Positions 23,715-33,284 of a DNA stretch of 64,000 nucleotides are shown here, one piece after another. A model generated the notes under the pieces. It saw only the letters and a list, made by a program, of their open reading frames with translations. It was not told the DNA's origin and searched no databases. The position numbers and the translations under genes are program-made. The DNA is from Clostridium uliginosum (GTDB lineage: Bacteria; Bacillota; Clostridia; Clostridiales; Clostridiaceae), in NCBI RefSeq assembly GCF_900112485.1, contig NZ_FOMG01000006.1, forward strand, positions 62,001 to 126,000. The letters are read 5' to 3'. Position 1 is the stretch's first letter. Each line of letters begins with the position of its first letter.

Positions 23715-25415
23715 TTGGTTTCAAAGAAAATTGAAGAAGTTCATAATCCAATAGTATATATGTTTATAACGTTAGCATTAAGTTCTATTTGTTATGGATT
23801 ATATTATGATTTTAAGAAGCTTACAACTTTTATTGTAGGCTTCTTTTTTATAGCATTGATTTATTATTGCGGAATTAATTTTACTTGTTTAATGAGTTTA
23901 TTTTTTGCAATTGGATTGTTTATTAATATTTCTTATTATAGCATCGACTCAGATATAAATTCTTCTATTAGAATAGTCAAAAGGGATAGTTATGGAATTA
24001 CAGCTTCTTACAAAGGCAAAAAAATGTTTTTAGAAACTAATGATAATAACTTAATAGTTGGAGAAAAGTATAATATAAGTGGTAAAGTTGATAAAACTCA
24101 AGATAAAAGTAAAGGTATAGTTGGAAAAATTTCGCCTAGTAATATAACTAAATTAGAAGGGGACTTTATAACTGACCTTTATAGAATTAAAAATAAAGTG
24201 TATAAGATGTTAAAGGAAAATTTAGGACAAAGAAAAGCAGGGCTAATATCTTCAATTGCTTTTGGATATTCAGATTATTTAGACAACGAGGACAAAGAAG
24301 ATATGAAAAACTTTGGAATAATTCATGCTATTAGTGTTTCAGGACTACATGTTGCTATAGTTTACGGATTTTTAAAAAAATTTTCAGGCGATAAAGTAGG
24401 ATTATTAATTACAATAATATATGTTATATTTACTGGATGTAATTACTCAAGTATTAGAGCCTTTGTAATGCTTGCGTCATTAGAAGGGAGTCATATTCTA
24501 AAAAGAAATAATAATTCACTTACAGCGCTTTGCCTTTCAGCTATGGTGTTAATATTAATGAAGCCATATAGTATTTTTGAAATATCATTACACCTATCAT
24601 ATTTAGCAACCTTAGGAATAATACTTTTCAATAAGAAATTTAATAGATCATTATATAAGTTGCCTAGAAAATTAAGAGAGGGGCTAAGCATTACATTATC
24701 TGCTCAAGTTTTTACTTTTCCTTATCTAATTTTAATATTTAAAGATTTTTCAATTAATTTTATTATTGGAAATTTATTATTAGTACCTTTTGTTGACATC
24801 ATAGTTATATGTGGTAATTTATTACCTATCATGTATTTATGTCCTACATTATTTGATTTTTGCAGTTATATTAATTTAATTATTTTAAAAGGATTTGATT
24901 GGAGTTTATATAAGTTAAATGATTTTTCATTACCTATGTTTTATGGAAATGAATATGTAGCAAATTTTTATATGTTTTTACTTATAAGTTTTTATTTCAT
25001 AAAGAAAGGTCATAAGAAATTTATTTATTTGCCAGCAATATGTATCTTTATAATAAGCGTACAAATATATAGCCCGATACCTAAGATTACATATTATAAT
25101 GAAGGTGCACTTTTAATTACTTATAAGGGAGATAGGGTACTTCTTACAAATAAAACAAATATTGATTTAGATAGATTAAAGAAGTCTACGATGGCTAATA
25201 TAAGCTACAGAAATAAAAAAATAATTAAGATACAAGATACAGCAAGTATTAAAGAAAGCGGAAAAGATTATATTTTAGATGTTGGAAATAAGAAATATAT
25301 GTTAAGGATGACAAGTAATAAAACTTCTTATTTGGATTGTGATATAATAAATTTTAAAGATGGAAAGATAAATAAAATTATTATACTAAGAGATAAAATT
25401 GTTTTAAGTATTTAA
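23715..25415 (+). CDS. comEC: ComEC/Rec2-family competence membrane protein
   Basis: Polytopic membrane protein related to the ComEC DNA-uptake channel. The N-terminus has clustered helices and a soluble OB-like region (about 90-140). The competence domain includes FGIIHAISVSGLHVAIVYG, the family hallmark. I chose TTG 23715, 4 nt after GAGGTGAG; the open frame begins 30 nt earlier inside the preceding ORF. At 566 aa it lacks the C-terminal metallo-beta-lactamase domain of the long forms. The TAA stop forms the start of a repeat fragment. No comEA is adjacent. Confidence 0.82.
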   Translation: MVSKKIEEVHNPIVYMFITLALSSICYGLYYDFKKLTTFIVGFFFIALIYYCGINFTCLMSLFFAIGLFINISYYSIDSDINSSIRIVKRDSYGITASYKGKKMFLETNDNNLIVGEKYNISGKVDKTQDKSKGIVGKISPSNITKLEGDFITDLYRIKNKVYKMLKENLGQRKAGLISSIAFGYSDYLDNEDKEDMKNFGIIHAISVSGLHVAIVYGFLKKFSGDKVGLLITIIYVIFTGCNYSSIRAFVMLASLEGSHILKRNNNSLTALCLSAMVLILMKPYSIFEISLHLSYLATLGIILFNKKFNRSLYKLPRKLREGLSITLSAQVFTFPYLILIFKDFSINFIIGNLLLVPFVDIIVICGNLLPIMYLCPTLFDFCSYINLIILKGFDWSLYKLNDFSLPMFYGNEYVANFYMFLLISFYFIKKGHKKFIYLPAICIFIISVQIYSPIPKITYYNEGALLITYKGDRVLLTNKTNIDLDRLKKSTMANISYRNKKIIKIQDTASIKESGKDYILDVGNKKYMLRMTSNKTSYLDCDIINFKDGKINKIIILRDKIVLSI

Positions 25416-25441
25416 GGCACATTCAAAAAAATGATGCCTTA
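25413..25441. repeat. Minimal family A derivative at the comEC stop
   Basis: TTAAGGCACATTCAAAAAAA then TGATGCCTTA: about 30 bp retaining only both ends. The stop TAA of comEC is within it. Confidence 0.6.
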
Positions 25442-25495
25442 TATATCTTAGTACGTCTTATATAGACGATTAAAGATGATGAAAGGCGGATTTCT

Positions 25496-26530
25496 TTGAT
25501 TAATTATGAGGTCTTTGAAAGAGAAATTGAAAAAGGTAATATAAAAGACTCCTATATATTTTGTGGATTGGATGAAGAACTTATTAAAGATGGAATAAAT
25601 TCAATTATAAAAAAAACAATAGGAGAAGATAAGGATAATCTTAATTTAATAAAGATAGATGGGATGAAAACAAATTTTGATGAAATAATGAATGCATGTG
25701 AGACATTTCCACTTATGAGCGAAAAAAAAGTTGTCTTTGTATATAGGGCTAATTTTTTAAGGGATAAGAGTGATGAGGCTTCAAATAATATATATAAATA
25801 TATTAATGATTATGTATCTAATCTACCACCATATACTATTTTAATAATGTATTATTTATTTAATGATAAAAGAGAGAGAGCAAATAAAAATAAGAAAATA
25901 AATTCTTTAGATAAATTAATTACAGTAGTGAATTGTGATAAGTTAAGAAGAGATGCTTATATAAAAAAGATAAGTGACATATTTAAAGATAAGAACAAAG
26001 AAATTGGAAAAATTGAACTTATGTACTTTAGTGAGAGGGTACAAAATAATTTTGATATAATAAAAAGAGAAATTGATAAACTTATATCTTATACTGAAGG
26101 ACGAGAGATAAAAAAAGAAGATATTAATTTATTAATTTCAAATACTGGAGAAGAAGATGTTTTTGATCTAGTTGAATTAATAGCACAAAGGAAAATTGAA
26201 CTTGCTATGGATATAATGAAGGATATTTTACATAAATCTGATCAACATATGTTAATAATAAGTAATTTAGAAAGACAATTTGAAAAACTTTATGAAATAA
26301 AAATAGGATTAAATGAAGGTAAGAAAATACACGATTTTATGTCACAACTTAAATTACCTCAGTTTGTGTGTGAAAAATTAGTTATGCAAAGTCATAGGTT
26401 TACAGAAAAGCAATTATCAGGCATCATTAAATTATGTGTTAATACAGAAAAGAATTTAAAATCTAGTGGATTAGATAAAACAATGGAAATGGAGTTGCTT
26501 CTTATTAATACATTAACAGTAAAAAAATAA
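25496..26530 (+). CDS. holA: DNA polymerase III subunit delta
   Basis: Clamp-loader delta subunit, which opens the beta clamp during replication. 344 aa, typical HolA layout: an N-terminal AAA-like domain lacking a P-loop, then a helical domain. Recognisable segments are TFPLMSEKKVVFV, DVFDLVELIAQRK and the C-terminal LLINTL. The TTG start follows AAAGGCGG. It converges on rpsT, the same neighbour as in other Firmicutes. Confidence 0.9.
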   Translation: MINYEVFEREIEKGNIKDSYIFCGLDEELIKDGINSIIKKTIGEDKDNLNLIKIDGMKTNFDEIMNACETFPLMSEKKVVFVYRANFLRDKSDEASNNIYKYINDYVSNLPPYTILIMYYLFNDKRERANKNKKINSLDKLITVVNCDKLRRDAYIKKISDIFKDKNKEIGKIELMYFSERVQNNFDIIKREIDKLISYTEGREIKKEDINLLISNTGEEDVFDLVELIAQRKIELAMDIMKDILHKSDQHMLIISNLERQFEKLYEIKIGLNEGKKIHDFMSQLKLPQFVCEKLVMQSHRFTEKQLSGIIKLCVNTEKNLKSSGLDKTMEMELLLINTLTVKK

Positions 26531-26546
26531 AAAAGGGCAAATAAAT

Positions 26547-26567
26547 AACCCACCAATTTGGTGGGTT
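26547..26567. terminator. Bidirectional terminator between holA and rpsT
   Basis: AACCCACCA with TGGTGGGTT, 3-nt loop. On the minus strand it is followed by a T-rich tract; on the plus strand by TTTAT. Confidence 0.75.
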
Positions 26568-26574
26568 TATCAGA

Positions 26575-26838
26575 TTACGCCATAGCGTTTAACTTCGCAG
26601 CTAATCTTGACTTCTTTCTAGCAGCCATGTTCTTATGAACAACTCCACTTGAAGCAGCCTTGTCTAATGACTTAACAACTGATGTAAATGCAGTTTTAGC
26701 TTCTTCAACACTGTTAGTGCTTACTGCAGTTTCAAACTTCTTGATTACAGTTTTTAATGCTGATTTAATCATTCTATTTCTTAAAGTCTTAGTTTCAGTT
26801 ACTTTAATTCTTTTTTTTGCTGATTTTATGTTTGCCAT
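26575..26838 (-). CDS. rpsT: 30S ribosomal protein S20
   Basis: Small-subunit protein that binds 16S rRNA near the 5' domain. 87 aa, highly basic, beginning [17 protein letters not shown], the standard S20 start. A GGGGGTGA Shine-Dalgarno precedes the ATG on the minus strand. It is monocistronic with a strong promoter about 85 nt upstream and a terminator just beyond the stop. Confidence 0.96.
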   Translation of the reverse strand: MANIKSAKKRIKVTETKTLRNRMIKSALKTVIKKFETAVSTNSVEEAKTAFTSVVKSLDKAASSGVVHKNMAARKKSRLAAKLNAMA

Positions 26839-26921
26839 TCTTGATTCACCCCCTTAAATTTTTATAGGGCCCCCTGCAGTTTCTGGGGATATCTGCGTAG
26901 TATTTAATTTCAACAAACCTT

Positions 26922-26950
26922 ATTATAGCATTGAAAGTTATGTAATTCAA
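26922..26950 (-). promoter_or_regulatory. Sigma-A promoter of rpsT
   Basis: On the minus strand, TTGAAT (26945-26950) and TATAAT (26922-26927) are separated by 17 nt. Confidence 0.75.
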
Positions 26951-26986
26951 GTATTAAATTCAAACATATAGGAAAAATAATATGGA

Positions 26987-27013
26987 GTAAGGCATTGTAA
27001 AATAAATAACTAA
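26987..27013. repeat. Family B end fragment before gpr
   Basis: TAAGGCATTGTAAAATAAAT followed by AACTA. It matches the left end of 60932 and lies just before the GTGAGGTG Shine-Dalgarno of gpr. Confidence 0.55.
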
Positions 27014-27033
27014 ATTTATAGTGAGGTGTAATT

Positions 27034-28008
27034 ATGATAAATGTTAGAACTGATTTAGCGATTGAAGCAAGAGAAATGTATATAAAAAAACATAGTAAAG
27101 ATATTGATGGAGTTGTTATTGAAGAGGAACAAGATGGAGATATTAAGTTCACCACAGTAAAAGTAAAAAATGAAGAAGGTGCTAAAAAGTTAGGCAAATC
27201 TATAGGGAATTATATAACTATAGACATTCCTGAATTCACTATTTATGATGGCGAGATAATGGATGAGGTATCAAAAGTACTATCAAAGGTGGTTAAAAGA
27301 TTAATTCACGTTAATGAAGAAAAAACAGCATTGGTTGTTGGATTGGGGAATTGGCAGGTAACTCCTGATGCATTAGGACCTAAGGTAACAGAAAAAATAA
27401 TGGTTACTAGGCATTTGCAAGTTGTAATGCCAGAAGCAATAGATGATTCTGTAAGACCAGTATGTGCGATAGCACCTGGAGTTTTAGGTGTGACAGGAAT
27501 TGAAACAGGAGAAGTAATTAAGTCTTTAGTAGATAAAGTTAAACCAGACTTAGTAATATGTATAGATGCATTAGCTTCAAGAAGGGTTGAGAGATTAAAT
27601 AGAACAATCCAAATTTCAGATACAGGAATATCACCGGGAGCTGGCGTTGGTAACAATAGAAAGGAAATAAGTGAAAAATCTTTAGGGGTAAAAGTAATTG
27701 CGATAGGAGTACCAACCGTTGTGGATGCTGCAACTATTGCAAATGATTCAATAGATTTAGTTATAGATGAATTAATAAGTCAAGTTTCTTCCGGAAAAGA
27801 ATTTTATAATATGTTAAAGGATATTGATAAAAATGAAAAGGTGGCACTTATAAAAGAAGTATTATGTGCTCATGTAGGAGATCTAATAGTTGCACCTAAA
27901 GATGTGGATATGATAATAGACTCACTTTCTAAGATAATAGCAAATGGAATAAATATGTCATTGCAGCCTAATATGGATATGGAGGACATTAATAAGTTTA
28001 TAGGTTAA
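27034..28008 (+). CDS. gpr: Germination protease GPR
   Basis: Endopeptidase that degrades small acid-soluble spore proteins during germination; made as a zymogen in the forespore. 324 aa. The start MINVRTDLAIEAREMY contains the propeptide, and the core has LVVGLGNWQVTPDALGP and IDALASRRVERLN, both diagnostic. A GAGGTG Shine-Dalgarno is 7 nt upstream. The stop TAA is the first base group of a family B repeat. spoIIP follows, as in other spore formers. Confidence 0.96.
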   Translation: MINVRTDLAIEAREMYIKKHSKDIDGVVIEEEQDGDIKFTTVKVKNEEGAKKLGKSIGNYITIDIPEFTIYDGEIMDEVSKVLSKVVKRLIHVNEEKTALVVGLGNWQVTPDALGPKVTEKIMVTRHLQVVMPEAIDDSVRPVCAIAPGVLGVTGIETGEVIKSLVDKVKPDLVICIDALASRRVERLNRTIQISDTGISPGAGVGNNRKEISEKSLGVKVIAIGVPTVVDAATIANDSIDLVIDELISQVSSGKEFYNMLKDIDKNEKVALIKEVLCAHVGDLIVAPKDVDMIIDSLSKIIANGINMSLQPNMDMEDINKFIG

Positions 28009-28169
28009 GGAATTGTAAAATAAATAACTAGTCAAAGATTCTTAGAAATTTTTGAATTAGACAAGGAAGTAAAGGCAGTTAATACTACTATTATTGGCTG
28101 TCTTTACTGATGCAGTATAGTACAAAAAGGAAAAAAAGACTGACTAGTTATTTATTTGGAGATATTTAA
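28005..28169. repeat. Palindromic element, family B, full length
   Basis: Starts TTAAGGAATTGTAAAATAAA then TAACTAGTC; ends GACTAGTTATTTATTTGGAG then ATATTTAA. The inner hairpin is GGCAGTTAATA with the partner TTATTGGCTGTC. The gpr stop lies in its left end. A second fragment AAGGCATGTTCAAAAATAA follows at 28168. Confidence 0.85.
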
Positions 28170-28256
28170 GGCATGTTCAAAAATAATTTTAGTAAAAATT
28201 ATAATAATTATGTAAATCCCTTAATATAAATATAAGAGAAGCAAGGGGGGATTAAC

Positions 28257-29327
28257 TTGTATAGGCTTATAGTAGGAGAAAAAAAATTTAAAAATAGTAA
28301 TAAAAGTAATAAATTAAGCTCCGAAGTTAATATAGGGTTATTAAGTTTAATTATTTTAGTGTTAATATTTTTTATTAGAGTTGTAGGAGTTTTAAAAAGC
28401 AATAACGAAAGAGGAGGATTTGCATATGTTCAATTATTAAATTTAGGTATGCCTATAGTGCAATCTCAAATTTATAAAGAAGAAAGTTATGCAGAAAATA
28501 ATTTATCTTTAAAGAATATTTGCTTAAAAGCAGTTGGATTAGATGATATAACTTATAAAGGCATAATAGAAAGTGAAATAGGATTATTTAATAAATCAAA
28601 TAATGAAAAAAAAGGGGCTATATTAACATTTAATCAATTTAACTTAAATGAAGATAGTATTTCTAAAACTTCTCCAAATGAAGCAACCTTAAGTACTAAA
28701 ATTTATGATTCCACTTTAAAGAAAGAGCTAAATGCAACAAAGCCAGAAGTTTTAATATACCATACTCACACAACAGAAAATTATTCAGAAGCTTCTTCAG
28801 ATACAACAGATGAAAATGCAAATGTAGTTGGCGCTGGAGATGAACTTGCGAAAGAACTTGAAGAAAATTATGGTATTTCAGTCATTCATGATAAAACAAA
28901 TCACAGTGTTTCTTATAATGATAGTTATAAAAGATCAAGTGAAACAGTTGATAAATACCTAAATAAATATGGAGACTTTAAAATTATATTAGATTTTCAT
29001 AGGGATTCAGTTAATGATAAGGCAGCTATGACAACTCAAATAGCTGGAGTAAATGCAGCGAAAGTTATGTTTGTAGATGCAGAAAACAGCACTAGGTATG
29101 CAAAAAACAAGGAATTAAATGAAAAGGTGTTAAATAAAACAAATGAGATTTTCCCAGGTCTATCAAGAAAGATATTTACATACCATAGAGGTATGAATGC
29201 ATTTAATCAGAGTAAAAGTGATGGATCTCTTCTTTTTGAGATGGGTTCAAATGTAAACTCTATTGAAGAAGTAAAAGTTACATCAAGATGCATGGCTAGG
29301 GTTATTGCTGAAATTTTAAATAGATAA
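28257..29327 (+). CDS. spoIIP: Stage II sporulation protein P
   Basis: Cell-wall amidase/endopeptidase of the DMP machine that thins septal peptidoglycan during engulfment. 356 aa, one N-terminal membrane anchor (about residues 27-44), then the amidase domain with PEVLIYHTHTTENYSEAS, LDFHRDS and FEMGSNVNS. The TTG start follows AGGGGGG. In this family spoIIP is under sigma-E (mother cell) and often also sigma-F; I see no clear promoter here. It lies downstream of gpr with a repeat between. Confidence 0.93.
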   Translation: MYRLIVGEKKFKNSNKSNKLSSEVNIGLLSLIILVLIFFIRVVGVLKSNNERGGFAYVQLLNLGMPIVQSQIYKEESYAENNLSLKNICLKAVGLDDITYKGIIESEIGLFNKSNNEKKGAILTFNQFNLNEDSISKTSPNEATLSTKIYDSTLKKELNATKPEVLIYHTHTTENYSEASSDTTDENANVVGAGDELAKELEENYGISVIHDKTNHSVSYNDSYKRSSETVDKYLNKYGDFKIILDFHRDSVNDKAAMTTQIAGVNAAKVMFVDAENSTRYAKNKELNEKVLNKTNEIFPGLSRKIFTYHRGMNAFNQSKSDGSLLFEMGSNVNSIEEVKVTSRCMARVIAEILNR

Positions 29328-29425
29328 TTAAGGTTCATTTTTTACATGGCTAATTGAATATTTATTTCCAAAGTTGACAATCCTTTAGATAAGTTATATT
29401 CAAAAAAATCTAAGGGGTGGTCTTA

Positions 29426-29824
29426 TTGAAGAAAGTAAGTAAATCTTATATAATAAAAAAAATTTTACCAGCATGTTTATTGCTTATTTTTGTTTTTTTA
29501 GGATTAATTAAAATAGACATAATTAATACTAAATCTTTATCTCCTTTAGGAAATACAAAGCAAAATTATGAACTAGTTAGTGGAGAATTTGGAGAAGATT
29601 TTTCTAATTTTATAAAAGATAATGCATGGGCTAAGATTTATAAAGAAAAGGGAGAAGATACATTGGTTAGACTTGGAAATAAAGATTTTAGGATTACTAA
29701 TAAATCTATTTTTACTAAAGGAATAGAAGAATTGTTTAATAAAATAAAGTATGGATTTGTAGGCGCTAAACAAACACTATATCATTTAAAGGATAAGGTT
29801 TATCATATTCAAGAAAATAACTAA
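29426..29824 (+). CDS. Hypothetical membrane-anchored protein between spoIIP and lepA
   Basis: I do not recognise a family. From TTG 29426, 6 nt after GGGGTGG, it has 132 aa: one N-terminal membrane helix (about 10-27) and an extracytoplasmic part of about 100 residues. Conserved-looking stretches are SGEFGEDFSNFIKDN and KYGFVGAKQTLYHLKDK. The last codons (IQENN) and the stop lie in a repeat, so the C-terminus is probably altered. Position after spoIIP suggests a sporulation role; this is inference only. Confidence 0.55.
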   Translation: MKKVSKSYIIKKILPACLLLIFVFLGLIKIDIINTKSLSPLGNTKQNYELVSGEFGEDFSNFIKDNAWAKIYKEKGEDTLVRLGNKDFRITNKSIFTKGIEELFNKIKYGFVGAKQTLYHLKDKVYHIQENN

Positions 29825-29900
29825 TCAGTATAAAAGCGATTAAGTTAAATACTTATTTTGGTAGTAAGTTAGATTAGTTATTTTATTTCATGTGCCTTAC
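29797..29900. repeat. Palindromic element, family A type, overlapping the 3' end of the hypothetical gene
   Basis: Left arm CATATTCAAGAAAATAACTA then ATCAG; right arm GATTAGTTATTTTATTTCAT then GTGCCTTA. The interior is shortened to about 40 nt. Confidence 0.65.
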
Positions 29901-29951
29901 TAATTCATTAGATAAATTTTAATAGCAATTCTAAATATATATATGTTATAA

Positions 29952-30025
29952 TTTAGGCACTTGAAAAAATAAGGAGCCAAATAGACAAGAATACTGACTA
30001 GTTATTTATTTGGAGATGCCTTAAA
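29952..30025. repeat. Short family B derivative before lepA
   Basis: TTAGGCACTTGAAAAAATAA at left; right end GACTAGTTATTTATTTGGAG then ATGCCTTAA. The preceding TATATATATGTTATAA (about 29937) is a family C-like end. Confidence 0.65.
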
Positions 30026-30067
30026 TGTATTAGTTTATTTAATTACAATGGGGGTGAATAGGCTGTC

Positions 30068-30091
30068 TTGACAGGACAGTTATATATATGA
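30068..30091 (+). CDS. Possible 7-codon leader ORF upstream of lepA
   Basis: TTG 30068, 11 nt after GGGGGTG, reads MTGQLYI then TGA overlapping the lepA ATG as ATGA. A hairpin (CTGTC 30063-30067 with GACAG 30075-30079) covers the TTG. lepA has no Shine-Dalgarno at normal spacing, so coupling or structural bridging is plausible. Confidence 0.35.
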   Translation: MTGQLYI

Positions 30092-31893
30092 AAAGTGAAA
30101 GACAAGAACATATCAGAAATTTTTCAATAGTAGCACATATTGACCATGGTAAGTCAACACTTGCAGATAGATTGCTTGAGACAACTGGAACCCTAACTAA
30201 AAGGGAAATGGACGAACAAATTCTAGATAATATGGAAATTGAAAGAGAAAGAGGAATAACAATAAAGTCTCAAGCAGCGAGACTTGTATATAGACGAGAA
30301 AATGGAGAGGAGTATATATTAAATCTAATTGATACTCCAGGACATGTAGACTTTACTTATGAAGTTTCAAGAAGTTTAGCAGCTTGTGAAGGAGCCGTAT
30401 TAGTTGTTGATGCTACTCAAGGAATTCAAGCTCAAACTTTAGCTAATTGCTATTTAGCATTAGATAATAATCTAGAGATTGCACCAGTTATAAACAAGAT
30501 TGATTTACCATCAGCAAGACCTGAAGAAGTAAAGCAAGAAATTGAAGATGTAATAGGGATAGATGCAGAAAGAGCACCTATGATTTCAGCTAAAACAGGA
30601 CTTAATATAGAACAAGTTTTAGAATCAATAGTTGAAAACTTACCAGCTCCAAATGGAGATGAAGAAGCACCTCTAAAAGCATTAATCTTTGATTCTTACT
30701 ATGATAGCTATAAGGGAGTTGTGTGCATAGTAAGAATTCTTGATGGAAAAGTAAAACCTGGTGATAAGATAAAACTTATGGCCACTAATAAATTTTATGA
30801 TGTGGTTGAAGTTGGGGTATTTATTCCAAGTGTATTACAAACAGATGGATTAAGTGCTGGTGATGTTGGATATATAACAGCATCTATTAAAAATGTTAGA
30901 GATGCTAGAGTTGGAGATACTATAACGGAAGCAAATAGACAAACAGAAAAAGCTTTACCTGGATATAAACCTGCTATACCTATGGTGTATTCAGGAATTT
31001 ATCCAGTAGATGGAGCAAAGTATGATGAATTAAAAGAAGCATTAGAAAAATTACAAATAAATGATGCAGCATTAAACTTTGAGCCAGAAACATCTATTGC
31101 GCTAGGGTTTGGATTTAGATGTGGATTTTTAGGATTATTACATATGGAAATAATTCAAGAAAGAATAGAAAGAGAATTTAATTTAGACATAATTACAACT
31201 GCACCATCAGTTATATACAAGGTAATTAAGACAGATGGAGAAGTTTTAGAAATTACAAATCCTACAAACCTTCCATCTATGACAGAAATAGATTATATGG
31301 AAGAGCCAGTAGTTAAGGCAGCTATTATTACACCTACAGATTATGTTGGTGCCGTTATGGAGCTATGTCAAGAACGTAGAGGGACATATATTGATATGCA
31401 ATACATAGAGGAAACTAGAGCAGTTATAAATTATGATATTCCGTTAAATGAAATAGTATATGATTTTTTTGATACTTTAAAATCAAGGACTAGGGGATAT
31501 GCATCATTAGATTATGAATTTAAGGGATATATAACAACAGAACTAGTTAAGCTAGATATAATGTTAAATGGTGATGTAGTTGATGCACTATCTATGATAG
31601 TACCAAAAGAAAGAGCATACCATAAGGGTAGAGGAATAGCTGAAAAGCTTAAAGAAATAATTCCAAGACAATTATTTGAAATTCCAATACAAGCTGCAGT
31701 TGGAGCTAAGATAATAGCAAGAGAAACTGTAAAAGCTATGAGAAAAGACGTTTTAGCTAAATGTTATGGTGGAGATATTTCAAGAAAGAAGAAACTACTT
31801 GAAAAGCAAAAAGAAGGTAAGAAGAGAATGAGACAGGTAGGTTCAGTTGAAGTTCCACAAGAAGCATTTATGGCTGTTTTAAAGGTAGATTAG
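30088..31893 (+). CDS. lepA: Elongation factor 4 (LepA)
   Basis: Ribosome-associated GTPase that remodels stalled or mistranslocated elongation complexes. 601 aa. G1 AHIDHGKST (about 16-24), G3 DTPGHVDF, G4 NKID, and the LepA-specific C-terminal domain ending [20 protein letters not shown]. The ATG has only a weak GGACAG before it; the better GGGGGTGA is 30 nt away. Operon context spoIIP-lepA-hemW-hrcA matches other Firmicutes. Confidence 0.97.
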   Translation: MKSERQEHIRNFSIVAHIDHGKSTLADRLLETTGTLTKREMDEQILDNMEIERERGITIKSQAARLVYRRENGEEYILNLIDTPGHVDFTYEVSRSLAACEGAVLVVDATQGIQAQTLANCYLALDNNLEIAPVINKIDLPSARPEEVKQEIEDVIGIDAERAPMISAKTGLNIEQVLESIVENLPAPNGDEEAPLKALIFDSYYDSYKGVVCIVRILDGKVKPGDKIKLMATNKFYDVVEVGVFIPSVLQTDGLSAGDVGYITASIKNVRDARVGDTITEANRQTEKALPGYKPAIPMVYSGIYPVDGAKYDELKEALEKLQINDAALNFEPETSIALGFGFRCGFLGLLHMEIIQERIEREFNLDIITTAPSVIYKVIKTDGEVLEITNPTNLPSMTEIDYMEEPVVKAAIITPTDYVGAVMELCQERRGTYIDMQYIEETRAVINYDIPLNEIVYDFFDTLKSRTRGYASLDYEFKGYITTELVKLDIMLNGDVVDALSMIVPKERAYHKGRGIAEKLKEIIPRQLFEIPIQAAVGAKIIARETVKAMRKDVLAKCYGGDISRKKKLLEKQKEGKKRMRQVGSVEVPQEAFMAVLKVD

Positions 31894-31923
31894 ATTAAAA
31901 AATTAAATCAAGGACATAAGTAG

Positions 31924-31952
31924 AGCCTAATTTACTAAAAATTAGGCTTTTT
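31924..31952 (+). terminator. Terminator after lepA
   Basis: AGCCTAATTT (31924-31933) with AAATTAGGCT (31939-31948) then TTTT. The gap to hemW is short, so some readthrough is likely. Confidence 0.85.
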
Positions 31953-31974
31953 CTTATTTTAGGAGGATAAAAAA

Positions 31975-33102
31975 ATGAAAGAAATATCCTTATATATACA
32001 TGTTCCATTTTGTAAGCAGAAGTGTTTATATTGTGATTTTCCTTCGTATTCAGGAAAAGATAAATTAATGAGCTCATATGTTGTGGCCTTAAATAAAGAA
32101 ATTTTGCAAAAGGCAAAAACATATTTAATAAGAAGCATATTTATTGGTGGAGGAACACCATCTTATTTAAAAAATGAGGATTTAAAAAGTCTTTTGCAAA
32201 CGTTAAATAAATTAGATTTAAAAAAAGATTTAGAATTTACTATGGAGTGTAATCCAGGAACTTTAGATGAAAGTAAATTAAAAATTATGAAGGAATATGG
32301 TGTAAATAGAATAAGTATAGGACTTCAATCTATAAAAAATTCTATCTTGAAAAATATAGGAAGAATACATAGTTATGAAGAATTTAAAAATAATTACTTT
32401 TTAGCTAGAAAATTAGGATTCAATAATATAAATATAGATTTAATGTTTGGACTTCCAAACCAAAGTATTGATGATTGGAATACCTCTTTAGAGGAAGTAG
32501 CGATGCTTAATCCAGAACATATTTCAGCATATAGTTTGATAGTTGAAGAAGGAACAGGCTTTTATAATTTATATGAACAAGATAAGTTAAATTTACCTTC
32601 AGAAAATGATGAGAGAACAATGTATTTAACCACAAAACAAATTTTAGCTAAGCATGATTATGTCCAATATGAAATATCAAACTTTGCTAAAATTGATAAA
32701 GAGTGTTATCACAATAAAGTTTATTGGCGTTGCAAAGAATATTTAGGATTAGGGGCTTCAGCTAGTTCTTTTGTTGATGGAAAAAGAACTAAAAATTTAG
32801 ATGACATTGAAGCGTATATATTAAATATAAATAGTAGAAAAGATGTTGGGAACGAAATACATTTAAATAATATTAATGACAATATGGAAGAATTTATGTT
32901 TATGGGACTTAGAATGATGTGTGGAATAAATGAAAATGAGTTTAAGAAACGATTTAATATGGATATAGATGAGATTTATGGAGAGGCTATTAATAAAAAT
33001 ATTAAACAAGGATTATTAAGGCGTAATGAGGGAAGAATAAGATTAACTTCACACGGAGTAGAAGTTTCTAATTGGGTAATGAGTGATTTTATAATATCAT
33101 AA
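31975..33102 (+). CDS. hemW: Radical SAM heme chaperone HemW
   Basis: HemN-like radical SAM protein that inserts heme into target proteins; often misnamed coproporphyrinogen oxidase. 375 aa. The cluster motif CKQKCLYC (about 13-20), GGGTPSYL and NPGTL are typical, and there is a HemN C-terminal domain. A TTAGGAGG Shine-Dalgarno lies 7 nt before the ATG. No other heme genes are nearby. Location between lepA and hrcA is the usual one. Confidence 0.92.
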   Translation: MKEISLYIHVPFCKQKCLYCDFPSYSGKDKLMSSYVVALNKEILQKAKTYLIRSIFIGGGTPSYLKNEDLKSLLQTLNKLDLKKDLEFTMECNPGTLDESKLKIMKEYGVNRISIGLQSIKNSILKNIGRIHSYEEFKNNYFLARKLGFNNINIDLMFGLPNQSIDDWNTSLEEVAMLNPEHISAYSLIVEEGTGFYNLYEQDKLNLPSENDERTMYLTTKQILAKHDYVQYEISNFAKIDKECYHNKVYWRCKEYLGLGASASSFVDGKRTKNLDDIEAYILNINSRKDVGNEIHLNNINDNMEEFMFMGLRMMCGINENEFKKRFNMDIDEIYGEAINKNIKQGLLRRNEGRIRLTSHGVEVSNWVMSDFIIS

Positions 33103-33198
33103 ATCAAGAAAATCAAAGATAATTTGAGAAAATAAGAGATAAATCAGTGAAATTCGCAGTAAAACAACTGAATTTAAGAATATCAAATATAAATAGAA

Positions 33199-33227
33199 TT
33201 GACAAAAAACATGATAAATAATATATT
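33199..33227 (+). promoter_or_regulatory. Sigma-A promoter of the hrcA-dnaK operon
   Basis: TTGACA (33199-33204), 17-nt spacer, TATATT (33222-33227), just upstream of the CIRCE operator. Confidence 0.85.
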
Positions 33228-33240
33228 TAAAACATAGTCA

Positions 33241-33267
33241 TTAGCACTCGAACATAGTGAGTGCTAA
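33241..33267 (+). promoter_or_regulatory. CIRCE operator (HrcA binding site)
   Basis: TTAGCACTC, 9-nt spacer, GAGTGCTAA: a perfect CIRCE inverted repeat. It lies between the promoter and hrcA, so HrcA represses its own operon, with relief on heat shock. Confidence 0.97.
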
Positions 33268-33284
33268 CAAAAAGAGGTGAGATT

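Noticed and set aside
26940..26970. Sigma-G promoter for gpr (TGTAAT .. CATATA)
   Set aside because: It resembles the consensus only loosely and overlaps the clear rpsT promoter on the other strand.
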